Source: Ignavibacteriota bacterium
Lineage (GTDB): Bacteria; Bacteroidota; Ignavibacteria; Ignavibacteriales; Melioribacteraceae
Assembly: GCA_002698995.1 (NCBI GenBank)
Contig: PAAX01000023.1
Location: 124,001 to 188,000, forward strand
Direction: 5' to 3'
DNA: 64,000 nucleotides
Under the pieces are notes generated by a model, which worked only from the letters and a program-made list of their open reading frames with translations, was not told where the DNA came from and searched no databases. Position numbers and translations under genes: made by a program. Below, piece by piece: positions 37,998 through 46,160 of this stretch (positions are counted from its first letter, which is position 1; each line of letters begins with the position of its first letter).

Positions 37998-40559
37998 ATG
38001 TTTAATTTTAAGGGGAGCTTTAATGTTGTTCCTTCTTTGCCCAAAGAACTAGAACCTTTGCGCGAAATTGCATTCAATATTTTTTGGTCTTGGAATCAGG
38101 ATGCGTTAAAATTATTTAGAAGAATTGACAGTAAAATTTGGGCTGATTCAAACCATAATCCAGTTGTACTTTTAGGTAAAGTTAGTCAAGAAAGACTTCA
38201 AGAACTTGCCGATGACCATGGATTTGTTGCCCACATGAATAGAGTTTATGAAGGATTGAATGAATATTTAAATGATCTTACATGGTATCAGAAAAATTAT
38301 TCAAAAAGTGATAAACCGTTTGTTGCATATTTTTCAGCTGAATTTGGTTTAACAGAATGTCTTCAGATCTACTCCGGCGGCTTGGGAGTTTTATCCGGAG
38401 ATCATTTAAAATCTGCAAGCGATTTAGGAATTCCGCTTGTTGCTATTGGTCTTTGTTATAAAGAAGGATATTTCCAGCAGTATTTAACAAACGACGGCTG
38501 GCAGCAGGAAAGATATGAAATTACCGATTTTTATAATCAGCCTATGACGCTTGTAACCGATAAAGATAAGAATCCAATTAAAATTGATTTAGATTTTCCG
38601 GGAAGAAAAGTTTATTTCCAAATATGGAAAATTGATGTAGGAAGAATTCCACTTTATTTATTGGATACAAATTTAGAAGAGAATGCACCTGAAGATAGAA
38701 GAATAACCAGAACATTGTACGGCGGTAACAGCGAAACTAGAATTCAGCAGGAAATTGTTCTTGGTGTTGGTGGAATTAGAGCTTTGCATGCAATTGGTTC
38801 TAAACCGCTTGTCTGCCATATGAATGAAGGACATTCTGCTTTTCTATCATTAGAGAGAATAAGATATTTAATTAAAAATCATAATCTGACTTTTAACGAA
38901 GCAAAAGATATTAACTTCTATACAAATGTTTTTACTACTCACACTCCGGTTCCGGCTGGAATTGACGTCTTTGCTAATGAACTTGTAGAAAAATATTTTG
39001 GAAATTATTATAGAACTGAGCTTGGTATTTCTGATAAGCAATTTTACAGATTAGGAACAATTATAAAAGATAAAGAACCGGCTAACTTTAATATGGCTCA
39101 TCTTGCTATGAACACTGCCGGATTTGTAAACGGAGTTTCTAAGCTTCACGGTGAAGTTTCAAAAAGTCTGTGGGTTGATGGATTTAGGGATATTCCGTTC
39201 GATGAAATTCCAATTGACTATGTTACAAACGGTATTCATATCAGAACTCATCTTTCAAATGAAATGGATGAACTTTTAGTTAGATATTTAGGCAACAGAG
39301 CTTTTGAAGATCCGACAAATCAAAATTCATGGGATAGAGTGGAAGAAATTCCAGATGAAGAACTTTGGAGAACTCATGAAAGAAGAAGAGAAAGATTAGT
39401 AGCATTTGCAAGAAATCGTTTAAGAAAACAAGTAATATCTAGAGGCGGCTCTCAGTTAGAACTTGAAAAAGCAAAAGAAGTACTCGATTCAACTGCTCTT
39501 ACAATCGGTTTTGCAAGAAGATTTGCTACTTACAAAAGAGGTAATTTAATATTTAGAGACCTTGAAAGACTACTTGCAATTTTAGCCGATCCGAAAAGAC
39601 CTGTGCAGATGATTATTGCCGGTAAAGCTCATCCAAGAGATGAAGAAGGTAAAAAACTTATTCAAGAAATTATTCAATTCGCAAAGGATGACCACTTAAG
39701 AAAGAAAGTAGTTTTTATAGAAAACTATGATATGAATGTTGCCCGCTATCTAGTTGAAGGGTGCGATATTTGGATGAACAATCCTCGCAGACCATTAGAA
39801 GCCAGCGGAACATCGGGAATGAAAGTAATTGCAAACGGTGGATTAAATTTAAGTGTACTTGACGGCTGGTGGGATGAAGGTTATGATCCATCATTAGGTT
39901 GGAAAATAGGTAACGGCGAAGAGTACGATGATATTGATTATCAAGATGAAATTGAATCCAGATTAATTTATGAAACTCTTGAAAAAGAAATCGTTCCTTT
40001 ATTTTATGATCGTGGTGATGATAAACTTCCTAGAAAATGGATTAGAATGATGAAAAATTCTATGAAGACTTTAGGACCGGTTTTCAATACTCACAGAATG
40101 GTGCAGGAATATCATATTAAATTTTATGATAAAGCTTACAAGAACAGAAAATTCCTTCTTAAAAATGAATTGGAAAAAGGAAAAGAATTCTCTGCATGGA
40201 AAGCAAATCTTTTACAAAATTGGGATAAAGTAAAAATTCTTAAAACAGAAGAAAAAATTAAAAATGGTGAATTGACAGTCGGCACTAAATATAAAATTAC
40301 TGCCGAAGTAGTTTTAGGCAACCTCACTCCCGATGATGTAGAAGTTCAGATCTATTTCGGAAAACTTGACGAACAAGCAATTCCTCACACAAACCAGTTT
40401 GTTGTGATGAAAACCGGAAATGAAGAGAATGGAAAATACATTTATAACGGAGAGATAAATTGTGAAAGAACAGGACAATTTGGATATACTCTTCGTATTC
40501 TTCCTAAAAATCCTTTGTTAATAAATAAATTTGAATTAGGCTTAATAAAGTGGGCTTAA
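37998..40559 (+). CDS. glgP: Glycogen/alpha-glucan phosphorylase (GT35)
   Basis: 853 residues of the bacterial/archaeal GlgP branch. The N-terminal region has FNIFWSWNQDALKLFRRID; the catalytic centre has AYFSAEFGLTECLQIYSGG and, near residue 608, EASGTSGMKVIANGGLN with the PLP lysine. It releases glucose 1-phosphate from storage glucans. The about 100 C-terminal residues after 740 form an extra beta-rich module (YIYNGEINCERTGQFGYTLR). It is transcribed alone, with a strong hairpin after the stop. Confidence 0.93.
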   Translation: MFNFKGSFNVVPSLPKELEPLREIAFNIFWSWNQDALKLFRRIDSKIWADSNHNPVVLLGKVSQERLQELADDHGFVAHMNRVYEGLNEYLNDLTWYQKNYSKSDKPFVAYFSAEFGLTECLQIYSGGLGVLSGDHLKSASDLGIPLVAIGLCYKEGYFQQYLTNDGWQQERYEITDFYNQPMTLVTDKDKNPIKIDLDFPGRKVYFQIWKIDVGRIPLYLLDTNLEENAPEDRRITRTLYGGNSETRIQQEIVLGVGGIRALHAIGSKPLVCHMNEGHSAFLSLERIRYLIKNHNLTFNEAKDINFYTNVFTTHTPVPAGIDVFANELVEKYFGNYYRTELGISDKQFYRLGTIIKDKEPANFNMAHLAMNTAGFVNGVSKLHGEVSKSLWVDGFRDIPFDEIPIDYVTNGIHIRTHLSNEMDELLVRYLGNRAFEDPTNQNSWDRVEEIPDEELWRTHERRRERLVAFARNRLRKQVISRGGSQLELEKAKEVLDSTALTIGFARRFATYKRGNLIFRDLERLLAILADPKRPVQMIIAGKAHPRDEEGKKLIQEIIQFAKDDHLRKKVVFIENYDMNVARYLVEGCDIWMNNPRRPLEASGTSGMKVIANGGLNLSVLDGWWDEGYDPSLGWKIGNGEEYDDIDYQDEIESRLIYETLEKEIVPLFYDRGDDKLPRKWIRMMKNSMKTLGPVFNTHRMVQEYHIKFYDKAYKNRKFLLKNELEKGKEFSAWKANLLQNWDKVKILKTEEKIKNGELTVGTKYKITAEVVLGNLTPDDVEVQIYFGKLDEQAIPHTNQFVVMKTGNEENGKYIYNGEINCERTGQFGYTLRILPKNPLLINKFELGLIKWA

Positions 40560-40581
40560 ATAAATTATAGTTACTTCAAAA

Positions 40582-40616
40582 TCAAAGATCGTCTTTATGA
40601 CGGTCTTTGATTATTT
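40582..40616 (+). terminator. Terminator after glgP
   Basis: TCAAAGATCGTC and GACGGTCTTTGA pair over 12 positions (one G-U) around TTTAT, followed by TTATTTTAT. Confidence 0.8.
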
Positions 40617-40810
40617 TATCAGACCAATAAATTCATCTGCTTTTTCATTTAATAATCTGTCGCAAAAACCCGAATATTTATTTTAATAATATGTCTCTTT
40701 AATGCGACATAAATCTAGAAATCTCGATTTTTCATCCTAATAATTACAATTTTACATGGCATATAGTTTGGTTAACTAATTATAATTTTCAATTCATTTA
40801 AGAGGGAATT

Positions 40811-43336
40811 ATGTACAAAGTTAAAAATGTTACTCTTCTTTTCTTTATAGTTCTTATTTCAATGTCATTAATAGCTCAAGACAATCCTAAATGGGAGCTG
40901 GATCTTGATGAACCTATAGAATTCTATGAATTTATTAATAATGATAAATTCCTTTTTATTACAAGTGGTGAATATGTTTGGTGTTATAATTCTGATACTG
41001 GTCAGGAGGTATGGAAAATGGAAGTTGACGATTTTGAAAAAGAAGGAATCAGCATTCTGATTGGGGAATTATATCTTACAAATTCTGATAATAAACTTCA
41101 AGCATATGACGCAGTAAGCGGCAAAATGTTATGGGAAAATGAATATGATGGAATTAGTCAATCTGACTTTGAAGATCTTTTCTTTGCTATGAATTATGCG
41201 ATGTTTGATTTTGGCGATGACATTGTGGGAATTGATTTGAATACTGGAAAAGAGCTTTACAGAAATGAAATTACATTCTGGGGAGAACTTGTTAATCTGG
41301 GAACTTACAATTATGATGTTTTAGATAAACAGAAAAAAATACTTATTCTTGAAGATTCTGAAATTGCTTCTTTATATGATTTAACAAACGGTACCAAGTT
41401 ATACTCTGATGAAGATTATGATATTAATGAAGATTTAATTAAGAATGGATTAAAATGGTCTTATGAAGATACTGATGAAAATTCATATTTATTTGTGCTT
41501 GAGGATGGAGCAATACTTTTGGATTTGAATAATAATAAAATTGCTGCATCTGTAAAATTTAGTATTGATGGCGAAAAGAATGTTATCATTCCTACTGCTT
41601 TAGGAGCTGCAGTGATGGGTGAAGAAAAAATGGTACATTTTAATTTTATAACTCATGAAGTTGCAGAAATTGCTTTCCCGTTTGATGATGTTCGTACTCT
41701 TACTTCAGCTGAAGTAGGGGGAAAAGATGTTTTAATTGTTAGCCTTGGTGATCAAATGGCAGCAATTGATATTTCTGAAGGTAAAATTTTATGGAAAACT
41801 AATGATGAAGATCCAATGTTTGAAGGTTATGTTCATAAATACATTGAAAGAGTAGGAGACAATATTCTTGTTGCCTATAATAGACCATTAATAATGTCAT
41901 CAGACAATGGAACATATATTTATTTAATGAGCATTAATGTATTAACAGGTGAAGTAAAATATAAAACTCCTGTATTACTTTCTGAAGTCGCAATGTCAGA
42001 TTTTACTCGCGGTTTAACTAAAGCAATAACCGGTGCTTTTAGTGCGGCTATGACAGTGGCATCTGCTGGAGTGACAGCTGGATCAGCATTAAATGCTTAT
42101 GATGCTGTTAATGATCTTATGGGTTACAGCAATATAGGATTTACATACAATTATTTTGATTATGATGGGGATATAATTTTTGAAAGTAGAGTGAAAGAAC
42201 CAATGATGAATCCCCAAACAAGAGATGAGCCCGGTGAAGGATATGTAAGAGTTAATAAAGAAACCGGTGAAATTATTTATTCAACTTATTTTGCTTTATG
42301 TGAAGGGTTAATGGAAATAGACCAATTAGCTCCTATTGCTTACTTTGATAATTATTCATTTTTAGCTGGGGAAGATAAATTAGTTGCTTTTGACTTCAAT
42401 ACAGGTAAAGTCCTATGGACACTCGGTGAAGAAGTAGGTTTTGTAACTGATCTTAATTATGTAAATGGAGTTCTTTATACAAAATTTGGAAGAGAAAACT
42501 ATAATATTGCTTTAGTTGAAGATGATGTAGAAGTAAAAGAAACTTTTTCCGAAGATCCGTTTGGTTTTATGGCAATTGATGTATCTAGTGGGAAAATATT
42601 ATGGAAGGTTAATACAGAAGTAGATCCAAGTTTACAAACACCTGATTTTTCTTTGTCAAACTATTTTGATCCTAATTCAAATAGATTGTACTTTGCTGAT
42701 GACTATGGAGTATATGCTCTCAAGCTGGGTGCTGATGGTGGTAATTATGATTGGCAGTATAAATTTGAAGAAAATTCACTTGGTGAAATGGAATATGAAG
42801 AAACTTATGCAATTCAAGAAAGATGGATTGGTTCAGTTCCTAGAACTAGATCAACTACAACTTATATGGGAGGCGGTTGGTCTTTGACTACAACCACAAC
42901 TAGTGGGGGAATTGATGCTGAGGAAGCCAGTAAATTTATTGAATCAACTTCGGAGGCAGATTTAACATCAACCTATACTAGTTGGGGAAATATTTATGGA
43001 GTATCAGCAAAAAAATGTTTGCAAGTTTTATATGGTGTTGATCAGCTTTTAGCTATTGCACCGGAAGGATTTGCTTTGCTTAATGCAGCCGATGGTTCCG
43101 AAATTTGGAAAACTGCTTGGGATTATTCAAATGATGAAGTTAGTTATGTTCCTAAGATTTTAGGAAATTCAATAGTTTATTGTTTAGATGAAGAACTTGT
43201 TTCTATGGATTTATCAAACGGAAGCAAACAATGGAGTGCTGAAGAATCTGAAAAAGCAAAATACTTTTTAGCTCCAAATGAAAAATATATTTATACTATT
43301 AATGACGAAATGATTAGAGGATACTCTATTAAGTAA
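40811..43336 (+). CDS. Exported PQQ-like beta-propeller protein
   Basis: 841 residues with a signal peptide (LLFFIVLISMSLIAQ) and many PQQ-repeat blades of the 'D-x-x-(T/S)-G-K-x-x-W' kind: SDTGQEVWKME, DAVSGKMLWEN, DISEGKILWKT, DFNTGKVLWTL and DVSSGKILWKV. The cofactor-binding residues of true quinoprotein dehydrogenases are not evident, so it may be structural or ligand-binding. Unusual features are a Gly/Ala-rich hydrophobic insert near residues 397-425 (AITGAFSAAMTVASAGVTAG) and a Thr-rich loop (TTTYMGGGWSLTTTTT) near 680. Confidence 0.82.
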   Translation: MYKVKNVTLLFFIVLISMSLIAQDNPKWELDLDEPIEFYEFINNDKFLFITSGEYVWCYNSDTGQEVWKMEVDDFEKEGISILIGELYLTNSDNKLQAYDAVSGKMLWENEYDGISQSDFEDLFFAMNYAMFDFGDDIVGIDLNTGKELYRNEITFWGELVNLGTYNYDVLDKQKKILILEDSEIASLYDLTNGTKLYSDEDYDINEDLIKNGLKWSYEDTDENSYLFVLEDGAILLDLNNNKIAASVKFSIDGEKNVIIPTALGAAVMGEEKMVHFNFITHEVAEIAFPFDDVRTLTSAEVGGKDVLIVSLGDQMAAIDISEGKILWKTNDEDPMFEGYVHKYIERVGDNILVAYNRPLIMSSDNGTYIYLMSINVLTGEVKYKTPVLLSEVAMSDFTRGLTKAITGAFSAAMTVASAGVTAGSALNAYDAVNDLMGYSNIGFTYNYFDYDGDIIFESRVKEPMMNPQTRDEPGEGYVRVNKETGEIIYSTYFALCEGLMEIDQLAPIAYFDNYSFLAGEDKLVAFDFNTGKVLWTLGEEVGFVTDLNYVNGVLYTKFGRENYNIALVEDDVEVKETFSEDPFGFMAIDVSSGKILWKVNTEVDPSLQTPDFSLSNYFDPNSNRLYFADDYGVYALKLGADGGNYDWQYKFEENSLGEMEYEETYAIQERWIGSVPRTRSTTTYMGGGWSLTTTTTSGGIDAEEASKFIESTSEADLTSTYTSWGNIYGVSAKKCLQVLYGVDQLLAIAPEGFALLNAADGSEIWKTAWDYSNDEVSYVPKILGNSIVYCLDEELVSMDLSNGSKQWSAEESEKAKYFLAPNEKYIYTINDEMIRGYSIK

Positions 43337-43341
43337 TTTTA

Positions 43342-43369
43342 AATCACGGAGGAATATTCCTCCGTGATT
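43342..43369. terminator. Bidirectional terminator between convergent genes
   Basis: AATCACGGAGGAAT and its exact complement form a 28-base perfect palindrome between the propeller gene (plus) and the metallopeptidase gene (minus). Confidence 0.75.
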
Positions 43370-43376
43370 CTAATTT

Positions 43377-45041
43377 CTAATTATACTCTTTTTCAATCTC
43401 AAAAATAGGTTTTATATCAACCGGAAGAGTTGTTAGCTTATCAATTAAGATTTTCATTGAAGATGAATTTACAGCGTAATCATTAATTAATTTCTTTGCT
43501 CCTTCATAATCTCCAAGTGCTTGAATCATTAATAATTCATTAGCTAGATTTTTCAAAACTTCTTTAGCTTTTTCATAATTAACGCTTACTGTTTTCGTAC
43601 TTTCATTAAAATTATAAGCACCGTTATTCAACATATAATTATAAATGATTGCATTTCCGCCGCCATGAGCTTCACCGATTCCAAATCTAACCGAACGAAA
43701 AACTCCTGCTAAAAATGTCGTCCAGATTTGCTTTTCGGTATCAGGTGAATAAACACCCTTTTCAATCATATATAAATTATTCCACATTCCAAGTATATCG
43801 GCTTTTGCTTCTTCAATAGTGGAATAAGTTTCTTTCAATTCTTTTTTAACTTCTGTTTCTTTTCCATCTTTTGTTATAAATCCGGGCCCTAATCCATGAG
43901 ACATTTCATGCATTAAAGTGTGATTGAAAAATGCATCGAAGGTAACATATTCTAACTGTTCATTATCTAAGACAAATTCGGCAATTGGATAAAGAAGTTT
44001 CTCAAATTTTGCTTCATGAATATTTTTAAGCATTACTTTTTTTGAGCCTTTTGCTTTGCGGACTCTCTCATCATTTGGCAGATTAAATGCTAAAGTCTGA
44101 ACCCCGGCTTTTGTATCACCTGCACCAAAAACTTCCTGCACTACCATAATTGGTGATTCACTTCCCCGTTCAAAATTTTTGTGTTCATTAGGTATTGGAA
44201 GATTGTTTTCCATATCATTTAAATAATTCTTAAAAACTTCCAGCTTTTCGGTTTCAGCTGGATCAACAATTGTTAAGAAACATTCGAATGCAGCTTTATA
44301 GTTGAACAGTTTATCTTCATAAACTTCATAAGGACCGATAACAATTTCAATTGTATGATCTTTCAAATCCATCCACGCCATATCACTTTCATAATAATCA
44401 TTTGAAAGGAATGCATCTGCACGCTTGAGTAAATAATTTTTTAGAGATTGATTTTCGGCATACTCGGCTGCTTCTTTTAATAATTGAGATGCTTTTGTTA
44501 ATTTATCCTTATATGCTTCTGAATAGGGAACAGCAATTAACTTTTCACCTTCTCTTTTGATAACAGTAAATTCAGAAGTAAAAGATTCTTTATCGTTTGG
44601 ATTTGCCTTAAGCCAATTATCAAATTCTTCTTTAGTAATATCTTCGGGATAAAAATTTGCACCGAGTGGTTTTTCTTCATTTCCGTAAAATGGTTTATCA
44701 TGATCCAGCCTGTCAAATGGTCCGAACATAATATTAAAATATTCTAATGTAAGTTTATCTTTAGGATCAGCAGATTTTTGCAGCTTTTCTCTTATTTCAA
44801 AATTTTTAGAATAGACTTGTTCTAAGAAAAGTTCATCCATAATTTTTGCTGCTTCAAATAATTTTTGTACAACAATTTTCTGATTCTCATCCAAAAGTGA
44901 ATGGTCATATTTTATTTCAGTCTTGACAAACTGATCAATTTTACCTTGAAGCATTTCTAAATCTCCATTGGATTCTTTTTTGTTCTCTCCGCACCCAAAT
45001 ATTATAAGTGAAAAAAGAACAACAAATAAAAATCTCTTCAA
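43377..45041 (-). CDS. M49-like (dipeptidyl-peptidase III family) zinc hydrolase, lipoprotein
   Basis: 554 residues. The lipobox IIFGCGEN gives Cys17. The zinc site reads LMHEMSHGLGPG, a five-residue HEXXH near residue 376, with the second motif EEAKADILGMW near 409 supplying the third ligand. Classic M49 enzymes have six-residue HEXXGH; a bacterial enzyme from Caldithrix with HEXXH is known. Relatives are often labelled simply 'Zn-dependent hydrolase'. It probably cuts peptides at the envelope. Its 3' end faces the propeller gene. Confidence 0.84.
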   Translation of the reverse strand: MKRFLFVVLFSLIIFGCGENKKESNGDLEMLQGKIDQFVKTEIKYDHSLLDENQKIVVQKLFEAAKIMDELFLEQVYSKNFEIREKLQKSADPKDKLTLEYFNIMFGPFDRLDHDKPFYGNEEKPLGANFYPEDITKEEFDNWLKANPNDKESFTSEFTVIKREGEKLIAVPYSEAYKDKLTKASQLLKEAAEYAENQSLKNYLLKRADAFLSNDYYESDMAWMDLKDHTIEIVIGPYEVYEDKLFNYKAAFECFLTIVDPAETEKLEVFKNYLNDMENNLPIPNEHKNFERGSESPIMVVQEVFGAGDTKAGVQTLAFNLPNDERVRKAKGSKKVMLKNIHEAKFEKLLYPIAEFVLDNEQLEYVTFDAFFNHTLMHEMSHGLGPGFITKDGKETEVKKELKETYSTIEEAKADILGMWNNLYMIEKGVYSPDTEKQIWTTFLAGVFRSVRFGIGEAHGGGNAIIYNYMLNNGAYNFNESTKTVSVNYEKAKEVLKNLANELLMIQALGDYEGAKKLINDYAVNSSSMKILIDKLTTLPVDIKPIFEIEKEYN

Positions 45042-45176
45042 TTTAATTCCTCCTAATTTTTTATAAGCTTTTTATTAAAATAAGGATGTTATTCTAATTA
45101 GGAAATCATATTAAGAGTATTAAAGAATTTTTATTTGAGTGGATTGTAAAAAAAATTTGATTTGAATTTTGGATAT

Positions 45177-45207
45177 AAAAAAAACCCGGATAAATTACCC
45201 GGGTTTT
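45177..45207 (-). terminator. rpmB terminator
   Basis: AAAACCCGG and CCGGGTTTT form a 9-base-pair stem; on the minus strand eight T follow directly. Confidence 0.85.
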
Positions 45208-45235
45208 AATTTTCCAGTAAAAACTTGATTACAGT

Positions 45236-45466
45236 TTAGATTTTATTTTCTCTTACTAGTTTTGCAATTTCAGAAGTACCGTTTTTAGCAACAGTTTTTA
45301 ATGCTCTTGCAGTTAATTTAACGGTAACAAATTTGTTTAATTCTTTTACCCAAATTCTTTTCTTTTGCAAATTAGGTAGAAATCTTCTCTTAGTTTTATT
45401 ATGAGCATGAGATATACTGTGACCGCTTTTAGGACCAACACCAGTAACTTGACATCTTCTAGACAT
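45236..45466 (-). CDS. rpmB: 50S ribosomal protein L28
   Basis: 76 residues: MSRRCQVTGVGPKSGHSISHAHNKTKRRFLPNL is split over the standard L28 start and basic region, ending LTARALKTVAKNG. ATG 45466 is chosen because GGAG lies just upstream; an in-frame TTG at 45478 overlaps that site. It is transcribed alone, closed by a strong terminator. Confidence 0.93.
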   Translation of the reverse strand: MSRRCQVTGVGPKSGHSISHAHNKTKRRFLPNLQKKRIWVKELNKFVTVKLTARALKTVAKNGTSEIAKLVRENKI

Positions 45467-45540
45467 TATTCGCTCCAATGATTCTTATTTTTTTCAAGAT
45501 TCCAAATATAAGAAAAAATGAGAAATATGAAAACAATTTC

Positions 45541-46035
45541 TTATTTCTGACCTCTTTTACCTAATTCTTTATCTAATAAGTATAAACTGTTTTTGCTGTC
45601 TGAAACCATCTTAAATTTCTCAACAATTACTGTAACCGAAGCAACTTCTTCAACTTGTTCATCTACAAACCAATTCAAGAAATTTCTTGTAGCATGATCT
45701 TTTTCATCAACAGCTAAATCAGATAAATCATAAATGTTTTTTGTGATTTTCTTTTCATGAGCTAATGCTGCTTCAAAAGCTTCCTGTGGATTTTTCCATT
45801 CAAATTGAGGTGTTTCCAAAGCTTCTAATTTCACTCTTTTTCCAACACTTCCAATATATTCGTAGAATTTCAATCCGTGTTCATATTCTTCCTGCGATTG
45901 AAGTCTCATCCAAGAAGCCATTCCATTTAGATTCAAATCTTCTAAATATGCTGCCATTGCCAAATAAAGATATGATGAAAATAATTCAGCATTTAGCTGT
46001 TTATTTAAAGCTTCTTCCATTTTTTTAGAAATCAT
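45541..46035 (-). CDS. ftnA: Ferritin (non-haem, FtnA-like)
   Basis: 164 residues. Ferroxidase ligands fall at the same numbers as in bacterial FtnA: Glu17 (NAELFSS), Glu50 and His53 (QEEYEHGLKF), Glu94 (HEKKIT), and Gln127/Glu130 (VDEQVEEV). It stores iron as a 24-mer shell in the cytoplasm. No haem-ligand Met of bacterioferritin is evident. Single gene upstream of rpmB. Confidence 0.94.
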   Translation of the reverse strand: MISKKMEEALNKQLNAELFSSYLYLAMAAYLEDLNLNGMASWMRLQSQEEYEHGLKFYEYIGSVGKRVKLEALETPQFEWKNPQEAFEAALAHEKKITKNIYDLSDLAVDEKDHATRNFLNWFVDEQVEEVASVTVIVEKFKMVSDSKNSLYLLDKELGKRGQK

Positions 46036-46160
46036 ATCAACCTCTTTGTATTGTTTATATAAATGTATTATTTTTATTTAATTATGTAAATTATTTAATT
46101 ACTGGTATTAAGTCAATTCCATACGATCAAATCTTAAGTTACAGAAAGAAAGGGAATTTT

